Positions 1 through 6,032 of a stretch of DNA of 9,517 bases are shown here, piece by piece. Each line of letters starts with the position of its first letter. Within the stretch, counting starts at the first letter, position 1. Below the pieces are notes generated by a model. That model worked only from the letters and a program-made list of their open reading frames with translations, ran no database searches and was not told where the DNA came from. Origin of the DNA: DATGHS01 sp035307785 (GTDB lineage: Bacteria; Planctomycetota; Planctomycetia; Gemmatales; Gemmataceae); the NCBI GenBank assembly GCA_035307785.1, contig DATGHS010000272.1:1-9517 (forward strand). The letters run 5' to 3'. The translations under genes were made by a program, and so were the position numbers.

Positions 1-632
1 ACGTATTCAAGCTGACCGACGGCAACCTCGTGCTTCTGGTCGGCGACGCGTCGGGCCATGGCCTCAAGGCGTGCATGTCGATCGTCACCATGCACACGCT
101 TATACGCATGGTGGGTACCGACGGCTATCGCAGCACCGCGGACTTTGTGAACGAAATCAACAAACGGCTCTGTGACAATTCATTGGTTCAAAGCGGCGGC
201 GGTTTCATCACACTCTTCTACGCCACCATCAATTCGCAAAGCCACCGCCTCTTCTGGACCTCGGCCGGCCACCCGCTCGCGATGCTTCATAACTTAGAGA
301 CCGACGAAGTGAAAACCATCGGCACGAGCGACGATTCCGGCTTGCCGTTGGGAATCTCCGGCGATTTCCAATACTCCGCTTGCACCGTCGATTTGCCGCC
401 GGCGTCCCGGCTGCTCATCTACTCCGACGGCTTGGCCGACGCCTTTTCGCCGAAGTCGGTGCCGCACAAGTTATTTGGCATCGACGGCATAAGCGAGACG
501 CTGAAGACCTGCCGCGGAAAAAACGTGACGGACACGCTGGACTGCCTCTTTCAAACTTCGCGCGACTTCACCCAGGGCGCCGGACGGCATGATGACACGT
601 CGGTGGTGCTGGTGGAGAGATATGTGGACTGA
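1..632 (+). CDS. SpoIIE/RsbU-type PP2C serine phosphatase, C-terminal part (5' end outside the window)
   Basis: The reading frame is open from base 3, so the gene is cut by the window edge. The GTG at base 30 lies inside the domain and is not a start. About 209 residues are visible and they form most of a SpoIIE-type PP2C phosphatase domain. Visible motifs are the metal-binding GDASGHG (Asp15 of the visible part), SAGHPLAML, a GLPLGI segment, IYSDGLADAF and the terminal GRHDDTSVVLVER with two adjacent Asp residues. In this family the domain removes phosphate from serine or threonine of anti-sigma-factor antagonists or similar partners, using Mn or Mg. The sensor part (PAS, GAF, response-regulator receiver or membrane segments) would be upstream and cannot be seen. 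The TGA stop touches the first base of a palindromic repeat that fills the gap to the convergent gene. The family call is firm; the partner and signal are unknown. Confidence 0.93.
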   Translation, partial: VFKLTDGNLVLLVGDASGHGLKACMSIVTMHTLIRMVGTDGYRSTADFVNEINKRLCDNSLVQSGGGFITLFYATINSQSHRLFWTSAGHPLAMLHNLETDEVKTIGTSDDSGLPLGISGDFQYSACTVDLPPASRLLIYSDGLADAFSPKSVPHKLFGIDGISETLKTCRGKNVTDTLDCLFQTSRDFTQGAGRHDDTSVVLVERYVD

Positions 633-697
633 TGTTTGTAGTGACCGCATTTTTGCGGTCAAATAGCCCCGCTAAAGCGGGTCACTTCGAACTATTT
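633..697. repeat. Nested palindromic repeat, family A copy 1, filling a convergent intergenic gap
   Basis: This 65-base element lies between two convergent genes. It starts right after the TGA of the phosphatase and ends in CTATTT, which holds the TAG stop of the isomerase gene on the other strand. It contains two hairpins: GACCGCA/TGCGGTC (643-649 with 654-660, TTTT loop) and CCCGC/GCGGG (668-672 with 677-681, TAAA loop). An outer pairing GTGACC/GGTCAC (641-646 with 680-685) can enclose the rest. A second copy lies at 5962-6032. Neither hairpin is followed by a clear U-tract, so it is not a textbook intrinsic terminator, although it could block transcription from both sides or protect mRNA 3' ends. 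Confidence 0.8.
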
Positions 698-1591
698 CAC
701 CAACTCTTGCAACTTCGCAATCGCCTTGGGCACGGCCGTTCGCGGATCTTCCGCCGCTTCGTATTCAAGTGCTACATAGCCCCGGTAATTCGCGGCGCGC
801 AGAATATCGAGCAAGCGCTTTAAATCGGATTCCTGCTTCGGCTTGCCCTTGTATTGAATCTCGGTCTTGATTTGCACCGTGACGGCATAAGGGGCGATCT
901 TTTCCAGGTCGGCGTACGGATCCTCGGTGACGAAGTTGCCGGTATCCCAGTTCACGCCGAACCAGGCGTGCTTAACGCCCTTCACGACGGCGAGCATTTG
1001 GTCCACCGTGGTAACGATGCCGCCGTGGTTTTCTAGAGCCAAGTAAATGCCGAATTTGCCGGCGTAGTCGCATGCTTCCTCGATGGCGGCGATGCAGCGC
1101 TTGCGGGCCTGCTCTTCGGTGTCGCCTTTTTGCAAACTGCCGGCGAAGATGCGGATCGTCTTTGCGCCCAGAAACGCGGCGTGATCGACCCACTGTTTCG
1201 TGTACTCCATCTGCTTGCGCAGCTCCGCTGGGTCGGTCTTGCAGAAATCGTTACCGATGGCGGTGCCGCTAATGTCGAGCCCCAAGCGCGTGCATTTCCC
1301 CTTCAAGTGCGCCAAATACTCCGGCGTGGTTTCCGGAAAATAATAGGCCGTGGGCTCGACGGCCCCCAGCCCGATGCCCGCCGCGAAATCGACGACCTCG
1401 TCAAGCGTCATGGTCGGCTTCGGTTTGGCGCGTAGGTAGCGGTTGAAGCTATACGCGGCCAGGCTGAGTTTGATGAGCGACTTGCCATGGCGGGCAATCG
1501 GCTCAATCGCCGGCAGGGCACTCGCCGCGGTCAGCGCGGCTCCCGTGGCAAACGTAGTCTTGAAAAAGCCGCGGCGAGTGCAAGTGCTCAT
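692..1591 (-). CDS. Tat-exported sugar phosphate isomerase/epimerase-like TIM-barrel protein
   Basis: This 299-residue protein begins with a twin-arginine signal (TRRGFFKTTF, then an Ala-rich stretch ending near ASALPA at about residue 27). Folded export to the periplasm or paryphoplasm is therefore likely. The rest matches the xylose isomerase-like TIM-barrel family (COG1082). Candidate metal ligands at strand ends are Glu187 in LALENHGG, Asp216 in VNWDTGNF and Glu276 in ALEYE. The strand-7 position, often His in VHxKD-type motifs, reads VQIKTE, so Gln240 replaces the usual His. Members of the family isomerise or epimerise sugars or keto acids; the substrate here cannot be read from sequence. 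The ATG overlaps the stop of the upstream esterase gene by 4 bases (ATGA), so translation is probably coupled. The TAG stop lies in the terminal bases of the family A repeat. Confidence 0.9.
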   Translation of the reverse strand: MSTCTRRGFFKTTFATGAALTAASALPAIEPIARHGKSLIKLSLAAYSFNRYLRAKPKPTMTLDEVVDFAAGIGLGAVEPTAYYFPETTPEYLAHLKGKCTRLGLDISGTAIGNDFCKTDPAELRKQMEYTKQWVDHAAFLGAKTIRIFAGSLQKGDTEEQARKRCIAAIEEACDYAGKFGIYLALENHGGIVTTVDQMLAVVKGVKHAWFGVNWDTGNFVTEDPYADLEKIAPYAVTVQIKTEIQYKGKPKQESDLKRLLDILRAANYRGYVALEYEAAEDPRTAVPKAIAKLQELVK

Positions 1592-2562
1592 GGTTTCTTT
1601 CCGCTGATGTTGATCTTCGAGCCGGGAGCGGGTCTCCAGTCGGTCTGCCTGGCCAGGAACTGGAAAACCAGTTCCCGGGTCGGATCACCTTCCGTAACGA
1701 TCTCGGTGAGCACCGTTACGTGATTCCGATTATCGACCTTCTGACTAATGACCTCGGTGCCGTTTTTCTGTAGCTCCGCGCGGAAATCTTCATTCATCCG
1801 CCCCAGCGAGAGAATGTCGTGATCGGCATATAGGAGCAGGAACGGAGGGAGCTTACCATCGATATGATACAACGGCGAGGCGTCGCGGCACACGTCGCGA
1901 CTCTTGCCAAATGCCTGGCGGAAGACCGGAATTACGGGCGTGATTAACGGCACGCCGCTGACGGTGATCACGGCGCGAATGTCTTTGCGCGACAGGCGCT
2001 CATCCTTTAGATATTGCTCGTCCGTGGCCAAGAGCGCCACCAGTTGTCCGCCGGCCGAATGGCCGAAGACGACAATTTGGTCCGGCTTGCCGCCGTACTC
2101 GGCGATGTGTGTGCGCGTCCAGGCAAACGCCCTCGCCACATCTTGAATGTGGGCCGGGTGCTGCACCTGCGGCGAGAGGCGGTAGTTGATGATCACCGTA
2201 CCGATGCCTTGCCCGGCAAAGAGTTCGCCGAGCATCTTGTATTCTTCCTTGAAACCCTTCTTCCACGAGCCGCCGTGAACGAAGAACACCACCGGGAAAT
2301 CTTTTTGGCCCTTCGGCAGGTATAAATCGAGTTTGTGTTTTTCCGGGTCGGCATCGCGATCGGTGCGATAGCGGATGTCGGAAATGACCTCGACCGAAAA
2401 CGGCGCGGGATCCTTATCTTCCGTTTTCTTCGGATCCTCTTTTACCGCCGGCTCTTCCTTGTTTGACGTAGTTTCTCGTGGCGGCCGCGCTTCCGCGTTA
2501 AATGGGAGAAGATACACCAGAATCAGCAGTGGAAACAGGAATGTTCGGATCAGGTAGTTCAT
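1588..2562 (-). CDS. Secreted alpha/beta hydrolase, BD-FAE/esterase-lipase type
   Basis: I place the start at the ATG ending at 2562 (324 residues). It has a strong GGAGGA six bases upstream and opens with a clear signal peptide (MNYLIRTFLFPLLILVYLL, cut near AEA). The frame can be extended six codons to a TTG, but that would translate the ribosome binding site. A charged, low-complexity linker (about residues 25-54) precedes the hydrolase domain. Visible motifs are the oxyanion HGGSW (His96-Gly98), the nucleophile elbow GHSAGGQ (Ser169), Asp247 or Asp249 in YADHD and His281 in NRNHV. The family includes carboxylesterases, feruloyl and acetylxylan-type esterases and peptidases. A secreted esterase coupled to an exported sugar isomerase suggests work on acylated carbohydrates, but this is inference. 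It is the first gene of a two-gene operon. Confidence 0.9.
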   Translation of the reverse strand: MNYLIRTFLFPLLILVYLLPFNAEARPPRETTSNKEEPAVKEDPKKTEDKDPAPFSVEVISDIRYRTDRDADPEKHKLDLYLPKGQKDFPVVFFVHGGSWKKGFKEEYKMLGELFAGQGIGTVIINYRLSPQVQHPAHIQDVARAFAWTRTHIAEYGGKPDQIVVFGHSAGGQLVALLATDEQYLKDERLSRKDIRAVITVSGVPLITPVIPVFRQAFGKSRDVCRDASPLYHIDGKLPPFLLLYADHDILSLGRMNEDFRAELQKNGTEVISQKVDNRNHVTVLTEIVTEGDPTRELVFQFLARQTDWRPAPGSKINISGKKP

Positions 2563-2568
2563 GACAAT

Positions 2569-2574
2569 TCCTCC
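2569..2574 (-). promoter_or_regulatory. Strong Shine-Dalgarno GGAGGA that sets the esterase start
   Basis: On the minus strand GGAGGA is followed by six bases and then ATG. This supports the start at 2562 over the TTG at 2578-2580, whose codons would run through this site. Confidence 0.85.
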
Positions 2575-2663
2575 GAACAAGACAAGACGGCAGACCGTCG
2601 GTTGTCCCGGCCACGCTGCACGTGGACCGGCCGAATCATATACTTTCCGAACGAATTATACAC

Positions 2664-2669
2664 GAGGAA
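2664..2669 (+). promoter_or_regulatory. Shine-Dalgarno GAGGAA that sets the nitrilase-family start
   Basis: GAGGAA lies seven bases before the ATG at 2677. It supports that ATG over an in-frame TTG at 2602, whose first 25 codons do not resemble the family. Confidence 0.75.
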
Positions 2670-2676
2670 TTTGGCG

Positions 2677-3519
2677 ATGCCTTGGAAGATTGCAGGCGTG
2701 CAAATGGATTGCAAACTGGGCGACGTGAACGCCAACCGGGAGCGCATGGAAGCCAAATTGCGCTATGCCGCGCGGCAACAAGCGCACCTTGCGGTCTTTC
2801 CGGAATGTGCCCTATCCGGTTATGCCTTTGAGAGCAAAGACGAAGCACTTCTGCATGCTGAGCCAATACCGGGGCCGAGCACCGGCAGGCTCGCCACTCT
2901 GTGTAAAGAGCTAAACATCTGGGCCGCTGTTGGAATGTTGGAGCGCGACGGCGAGGCAATCTACAACGCTTGCATTCTCGTTGGCCCGAATGGCCTGCTC
3001 GCATCGTATCGCAAGATTCACTTGCCGTTTCTCGGCGTCGATCGGTTCACCACGCCGGGCGACCGGCCTTTTGCCGTGCACGATATTGGCGGCCTGCGCG
3101 TGGGCATGAGCATCTGCTACGACGGCGGCTTTCCAGAGACCACGCGAATCCTCATGCTCCTCGGCGCAGACCTCGTGGTGTTGCCAACCAATTGGCCCGC
3201 CGGCGCAGAGAGCACGGTAAAGCACTTGGTGCAATGCCGGGCCTTGGAGAATCATCTCTATTACGCGGCTGTCAACCGCGTCGGCCGCGAGCGCAGCACG
3301 CGCTACATCGGCCAAAGCAAGATTGTGAACGTGAATGGCGAATTGTTGGCCAGCGCCGGAGCGGAGGAAGAAACAATTTTGTTTGCCGAGATCGATCCGG
3401 CCGTGGCCAGGAATAAACAGATCGTGCGCATTCCGGGGAAGTATCAACTCAATCGATTAACGGATCGACGGCCAGACATGTACGGGCCCATTGCGAAGCA
3501 AGACGAGCCGGAAGCGTAA
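2677..3519 (+). CDS. Carbon-nitrogen hydrolase (nitrilase superfamily amidase)
   Basis: From the ATG at 2677 the protein is 280 residues, the usual length for a single-domain nitrilase-superfamily enzyme. It begins on the first core strand (MPWKIAGVQMDC). The catalytic Glu-Lys-Cys triad is complete: Glu43 in VFPECALSGY, Lys113 in YRKIHLPFLG and Cys147 in SICYDGGFPE. These enzymes hydrolyse amides, carbamoyl groups or, less often, nitriles through a Cys thioester in the cytoplasm. There is no signal peptide. The substrate cannot be told from motifs; an aliphatic amidase, N-carbamoyl amino acid hydrolase or omega-amidase role is possible. The gene is transcribed away from the esterase operon. 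Its last five codons and TAA stop (DEPEA then stop) are made by a repeat unit that recurs just downstream, so the C-terminal tail looks repeat-derived and probably lies outside the conserved fold. Confidence 0.93.
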   Translation: MPWKIAGVQMDCKLGDVNANRERMEAKLRYAARQQAHLAVFPECALSGYAFESKDEALLHAEPIPGPSTGRLATLCKELNIWAAVGMLERDGEAIYNACILVGPNGLLASYRKIHLPFLGVDRFTTPGDRPFAVHDIGGLRVGMSICYDGGFPETTRILMLLGADLVVLPTNWPAGAESTVKHLVQCRALENHLYYAAVNRVGRERSTRYIGQSKIVNVNGELLASAGAEEETILFAEIDPAVARNKQIVRIPGKYQLNRLTDRRPDMYGPIAKQDEPEA

Positions 3520-3588
3520 ACGACGGTTTGCTGCCTTTCGTTTATTGCGAAGCAAGACGAGCCGGAAGCGTAAGCGACGGATTGCTGC
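3490..3588 (+). repeat. Tandem duplication of the nitrilase gene 3' end (family B, two 45-base copies)
   Basis: Bases 3490-3534 and 3544-3588 match at 43 of 45 positions, differing at 3520/3574 (A/G) and 3527/3581 (T/A), with a 54-base period. The first copy codes for the last ten residues of the nitrilase-family protein plus its TAA stop. The second copy lies after the stop and, because 54 is a multiple of three, repeats the same IAKQDEPEA-stop frame. The core ACGAGCCGGAAGCGTAA appears a third time, inverted, at 3604-3620. Confidence 0.9.
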
Positions 3589-3620
3589 TATCCGTCGCTT
3601 ACTTTACGCTTCCGGCTCGT
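3557..3620. repeat. Long inverted repeat/hairpin between convergent genes (family B)
   Basis: The left arm (3557-3582) pairs with the right arm (3590-3598 plus 3604-3620) to give 26 base pairs, with a seven-base loop (3583-3589) and one five-base bulge (3599-3603). The right arm ends four bases before the stop of the convergent hydrolase gene at 3625. The element therefore borders both gene ends and could act as a two-way transcription barrier or 3'-end stabiliser. No U-tract follows the hairpin on either strand. Confidence 0.85.
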
Positions 3621-3624
3621 TCAA

Positions 3625-4527
3625 TTAGTCCATCCACTTCGCCAAAAACTCCTGCACGCGCCGTCGATATTCTTCGCCGCCTTTTTCCCACATGTCGGAA
3701 TGCCCGGCGTCGGGCACTACCCAAAGATCGTGCGCACCGGCATAACGGGCCCGGCAGCGCTCGGCATCCGCTGGCGGAGCGAACGCATCTTCGTAGCCGG
3801 CGACGAACATAATCGGGATCGAGTTGAATTTAACAATCTGCTGAGCGGGCGCCAAATCATGCATGCGCACGCGGAGCCGACGCTCGGTTGCGCGCACGAT
3901 GCCTGGATACAGCGTAAGGAACCAGGCCGGGTACGAACTGCCGATACGGCGCTGGAACGCGCTCTCCACATCGGAATACAGGCCTTCGAGAATGAGCGCT
4001 TGCCAATCGCGCACCTGCTCGGCTGCATAACAGAGGGCCGCGGCACCCATCGAGCAACCGAGGGCAGCCACCGGCTGATGGGGCCAGCGCTCCTGAATAA
4101 GCCGGCGAATGGCGACCACGTCGCGGGCTTCGTAAAAGCCGAAGCTCGTATTTCGCCCCTTGCTCTTCCCATGCGCCCGGTGGTCGAAGGATACGCAGCG
4201 GTAGCCGGATTGCACCAAGAACGTCAGCCGCGGCAACATGCGTAAGCGCGAGCCGCGCAATCCGTGGAACAGCGCCACCGTGCCGCGCGGCTGCTCCGGC
4301 TCCGCGACCCAGCCGGCAAGGCGAATTCCGTCTTCGGTTTTGCACTTCAGCGGCGACCAGGATAGACCGAAATCGCCGGGCGTCTGCGTGAGTTTGACCA
4401 GAGCCCGCCGAGTGAGCCAACGCGACGCGGTGTATGAGGCAGCCACGTAGCCCACGCTCGTGCGCAGCATTACCCGTGCCGCCAGCTTGCGGAGCCAAAC
4501 ACGCTGCAATCGGGAGCGATTGACCAT
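3625..4527 (-). CDS. Alpha/beta hydrolase, serine aminopeptidase S33/BAAT-like
   Basis: I place the start at the ATG ending at 4527 (300 residues), five bases after AAGGAG. A longer in-frame start would translate the GTGAGTG repeat (residues like TTHHSPLT) and is unlikely. A basic N-terminal segment of about 45 residues with hydrophobic patches precedes the hydrolase fold and may touch the membrane; it is not a clear signal peptide. Visible motifs are LFHGLRGS (His88-Gly89, oxyanion region), DHRAHGKS, the nucleophile elbow GCSMG (Ser159), Asp247 in GYEDAFAPP and His276 in DAGHSDMW, a complete Ser-Asp-His triad. The layout resembles the bem46/YqiK-neighbour type of uncharacterised hydrolases and S33-like proteins; substrate unknown. 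It lies downstream of the cysteine-cluster gene in the same direction, 117 bases apart, with a repeat between them, so co-transcription is uncertain. Confidence 0.9.
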   Translation of the reverse strand: MVNRSRLQRVWLRKLAARVMLRTSVGYVAASYTASRWLTRRALVKLTQTPGDFGLSWSPLKCKTEDGIRLAGWVAEPEQPRGTVALFHGLRGSRLRMLPRLTFLVQSGYRCVSFDHRAHGKSKGRNTSFGFYEARDVVAIRRLIQERWPHQPVAALGCSMGAAALCYAAEQVRDWQALILEGLYSDVESAFQRRIGSSYPAWFLTLYPGIVRATERRLRVRMHDLAPAQQIVKFNSIPIMFVAGYEDAFAPPADAERCRARYAGAHDLWVVPDAGHSDMWEKGGEEYRRRVQEFLAKWMD

Positions 4528-4532
4528 GCTGT

Positions 4533-4538
4533 CTCCTT
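4533..4538 (-). promoter_or_regulatory. Shine-Dalgarno AAGGAG that sets the S33-like hydrolase start
   Basis: AAGGAG is followed by five bases (ACAGC) and ATG on the minus strand. This favours the start at 4527 over upstream in-frame codons that run through the 7-base repeat. Confidence 0.8.
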
Positions 4539-4542
4539 TTTT

Positions 4543-4641
4543 GGTGAGTGGTGAGTGGTGAGTGGTGAGTCGTGAGTGGTCAAAAAGTCCCAAGCCGCAG
4601 GGCGAGTCTTCGAGCCCTGCGGGTTACCACTCACCACTCAC
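4543..4641. repeat. Composite inverted repeat: 7-base GGTGAGT units around a stem-loop (family C copy 1)
   Basis: Five tandem 7-base units GGTGAGT occupy 4543-4577, the fifth with C in place of the first G. About two and a third units in inverted form (ACTCACC) occupy 4626-4641. Between them is a stem-loop, CCGCAGGGC (4595-4603) paired with GCCCTGCGG (4614-4622), with loop GAGTCTTCGA. The element lies between the cysteine-cluster gene stop (4645) and the hydrolase ribosome binding site. On the minus strand a run of five T (4582-4586 region) follows the stem by about eight bases, so weak terminator activity is possible. A second stem-loop copy is at the window end. Confidence 0.85.
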
Positions 4642-4644
4642 TGC

Positions 4645-5901
4645 CTATCTGCCATACCAGGCCACCAGCCGCGGGATGTCTCCCCACAATGATAGCAGAC
4701 GCTGGGCGAATTTTTGCCGCCGAGAGCCCATGAGCGGGTGGAAACCGAAATTATCATCGACAATCCGCATGGCTTGCAAGAGGGCTTCGCGCCGCGGCAA
4801 TTCGGCAAAGGCCCGCATTAACCACATCATAGCCGGGAAAGTCAGCACGAGCGATTCCAATCCGTCCCAAAAACTGTGATGGTAGTTCGTCGCCCCGCAG
4901 AACTGCATCGACTGCAGTTTCGTGATGTAATAGCGGTGTAGAATCGCCTCGCATTCTTCGGGCAAGGCGCCAATTGGTTCTTCCAGCTTCTCGAACGTCG
5001 TGTCGGGCAAGAGGCCATGCACTTTTGGCACCGGCCCGGTTCCGCGAGCAAAGCGAATGGCGGCTTTCGTTAGCGCGATCCGGCCATGCTTGGCGAGGCC
5101 GGGGTTTTGGCCCACGTCTTTGCGAACATAAAGCACGAGTAGTTGGCGGAAGAGCAGCCGGCCCAGGCGCGAGGGTAGGGGGATCCCATCCGGGTCAGCT
5201 GCAACTTCTTGCTCCATGCCGTTGATGAGGATATTCAGGAACTCTTCGAGCCGGCCGCCGCTGATCTTGTCGAATTTGGCTTGCCGGCAAATGCCTGCGA
5301 GCCAAAGGCACTTCCGGAGCTTGAATTCCGTGCTGCCCTGTTGATTCAGAATTGCTTCCAGCGCTTGCTCGAAGGTGAAGAGATCGCGCCAGGAAACCGT
5401 TTGTCTTCCTTGAAGAGGTGGCGCCGGCGTCGTCCCGCCTTGTAAGGCGCCGCGCTTTTCCAGTCCGGCCACGTATTCGCGCAGCTCATTGCCATGAAGC
5501 CTCACCGGCCGACCTTTGTTCTCCGCAGCCGAGGGACAAGCGAAGCGCATGCCCACGCGCCAGTGGTCGCCGACCGGTACGAGCATGAACGGATAAACCC
5601 GACAAGCCAGTGGCTTGGCCCCGATGCCGAATTTCGCGTGAATCTTGCACAAGCCGTTGTCGGTGAGGAAAATGCAAGCGCTATCCGGCCTTTGGGCCAA
5701 TCGCCACTTCGGTTTCTTCTTGGAGCCCGCATTCACGAAGAGTGGCTCGTTCTGAAACTCCGGTTCCTTGTCCCAGCCTTGCTTCACGATGCGGTCGTGC
5801 TCTTCTTCCGTGATGTTGATTGTGTACTCGCGGCAACAACCGCCGCAATTGTGGCAGTCCCAGTTCTGCAAAATCGGAAGTTGGCGAATGGGCAGGGGCA
5901 T
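4645..5901 (-). CDS. YkgJ-family cysteine-cluster protein with a long uncharacterised C-terminal region
   Basis: The 418-residue protein begins with the YkgJ-type cluster, a proposed Zn- or Fe-chelating domain. Eight cysteines are well placed: Cys16, 19, 22 and 23 in CHNCGGCC, Cys76, Cys85 in NGLCKIH, Cys100 in PLACRVYPF and Cys122 in FACPS. Their spacing matches the family and resembles an iron-sulfur or zinc site. Family members are often 100-250 residues. Here about 290 further residues follow, with a mostly helical look and no motif I recognise. The ATG at 5901 has no strong Shine-Dalgarno, but the sequence right after it (LPILQNWDCHNCG) is typical, so I keep it. There is no signal peptide, so the protein is probably cytoplasmic. 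The function of the family is not settled. The TAG stop lies three bases from the family C repeat. Confidence 0.88.
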   Translation of the reverse strand: MPLPIRQLPILQNWDCHNCGGCCREYTINITEEEHDRIVKQGWDKEPEFQNEPLFVNAGSKKKPKWRLAQRPDSACIFLTDNGLCKIHAKFGIGAKPLACRVYPFMLVPVGDHWRVGMRFACPSAAENKGRPVRLHGNELREYVAGLEKRGALQGGTTPAPPLQGRQTVSWRDLFTFEQALEAILNQQGSTEFKLRKCLWLAGICRQAKFDKISGGRLEEFLNILINGMEQEVAADPDGIPLPSRLGRLLFRQLLVLYVRKDVGQNPGLAKHGRIALTKAAIRFARGTGPVPKVHGLLPDTTFEKLEEPIGALPEECEAILHRYYITKLQSMQFCGATNYHHSFWDGLESLVLTFPAMMWLMRAFAELPRREALLQAMRIVDDNFGFHPLMGSRRQKFAQRLLSLWGDIPRLVAWYGR

Positions 5902-5961
5902 GGTGATATTCGCGCGGAATCAGGAATTCAGAATGAATCCATCGTAACAGCTCCGTGCATT

Positions 5962-6032
5962 TGTTTGTAGTGACTCGCTTTAGTGGTTCACGGTGCGGCG
6001 GACCCGCTAATGCGGGTCACTACAAACTATTT
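5962..6032. repeat. Nested palindromic repeat, family A copy 2, at the 3' end of the cytochrome gene
   Basis: The outer arms GTTTGTAGTGAC (5963-5974) and GTCACTACAAAC (6016-6027) are perfect 12-base reverse complements. Inside are GACCCGC/GCGGGTC (6001-6007 with 6012-6018, TAAT loop) and a decayed version of the same hairpin at about 5970-5990. Read on the minus strand, its first 30 bases match copy 1 at 27 positions. As in copy 1, the gene upstream on that strand ends AAA-TAG exactly at the repeat edge. The remaining bases 5902-5961 before the cysteine-cluster gene show no promoter I can support. Confidence 0.88.

Larger units (their letters stand above)
2563..2676. promoter_or_regulatory. 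Divergent promoter region with an imperfect palindrome
   Basis: These 114 bases separate the divergent esterase and nitrilase-family genes, so promoters for both must lie here or inside the gene starts. An imperfect inverted repeat covers about 2607-2630: CCGG-CCACG, a CTGCA centre, then CGTGG-A-CCGG. One extra A in the right arm breaks the symmetry. Short AT-rich stretches follow it (CATATACTT around 2637-2645 and AATTATAC around 2654-2661) and could include a -10 element for the plus-strand gene. I could not pair any of them convincingly with a -35 box. The palindrome could be an operator or just an RNA hairpin. Confidence 0.4.

Noticed and set aside
633..691. Textbook bidirectional intrinsic terminator
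   Set aside because: The hairpins are good but no run of U follows them on either strand, so I annotate a repeat and leave terminator activity as a possibility.
2911..3447. A 178-codon open frame antisense to the nitrilase-family gene
   Set aside because: The plus-strand frame carries a complete Glu-Lys-Cys triad over the same bases, and the antisense product has no family features or ribosome binding site.
3857..4498. A 213-codon minus-strand open frame within the S33-like hydrolase gene
   Set aside because: It is a frame-shifted reading of a gene with a full catalytic triad; composition is Arg/Ala-rich and motif-free.
4528..4593. A longer N-terminus for the S33-like hydrolase
   Set aside because: The extra codons translate the GTGAGTG repeat and the ribosome binding site; the internal ATG with AAGGAG fits better.
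4543..4641. CRISPR-like array
   Set aside because: The 7-base units are contiguous without spacers and inverted on the other side; no cas gene is nearby.
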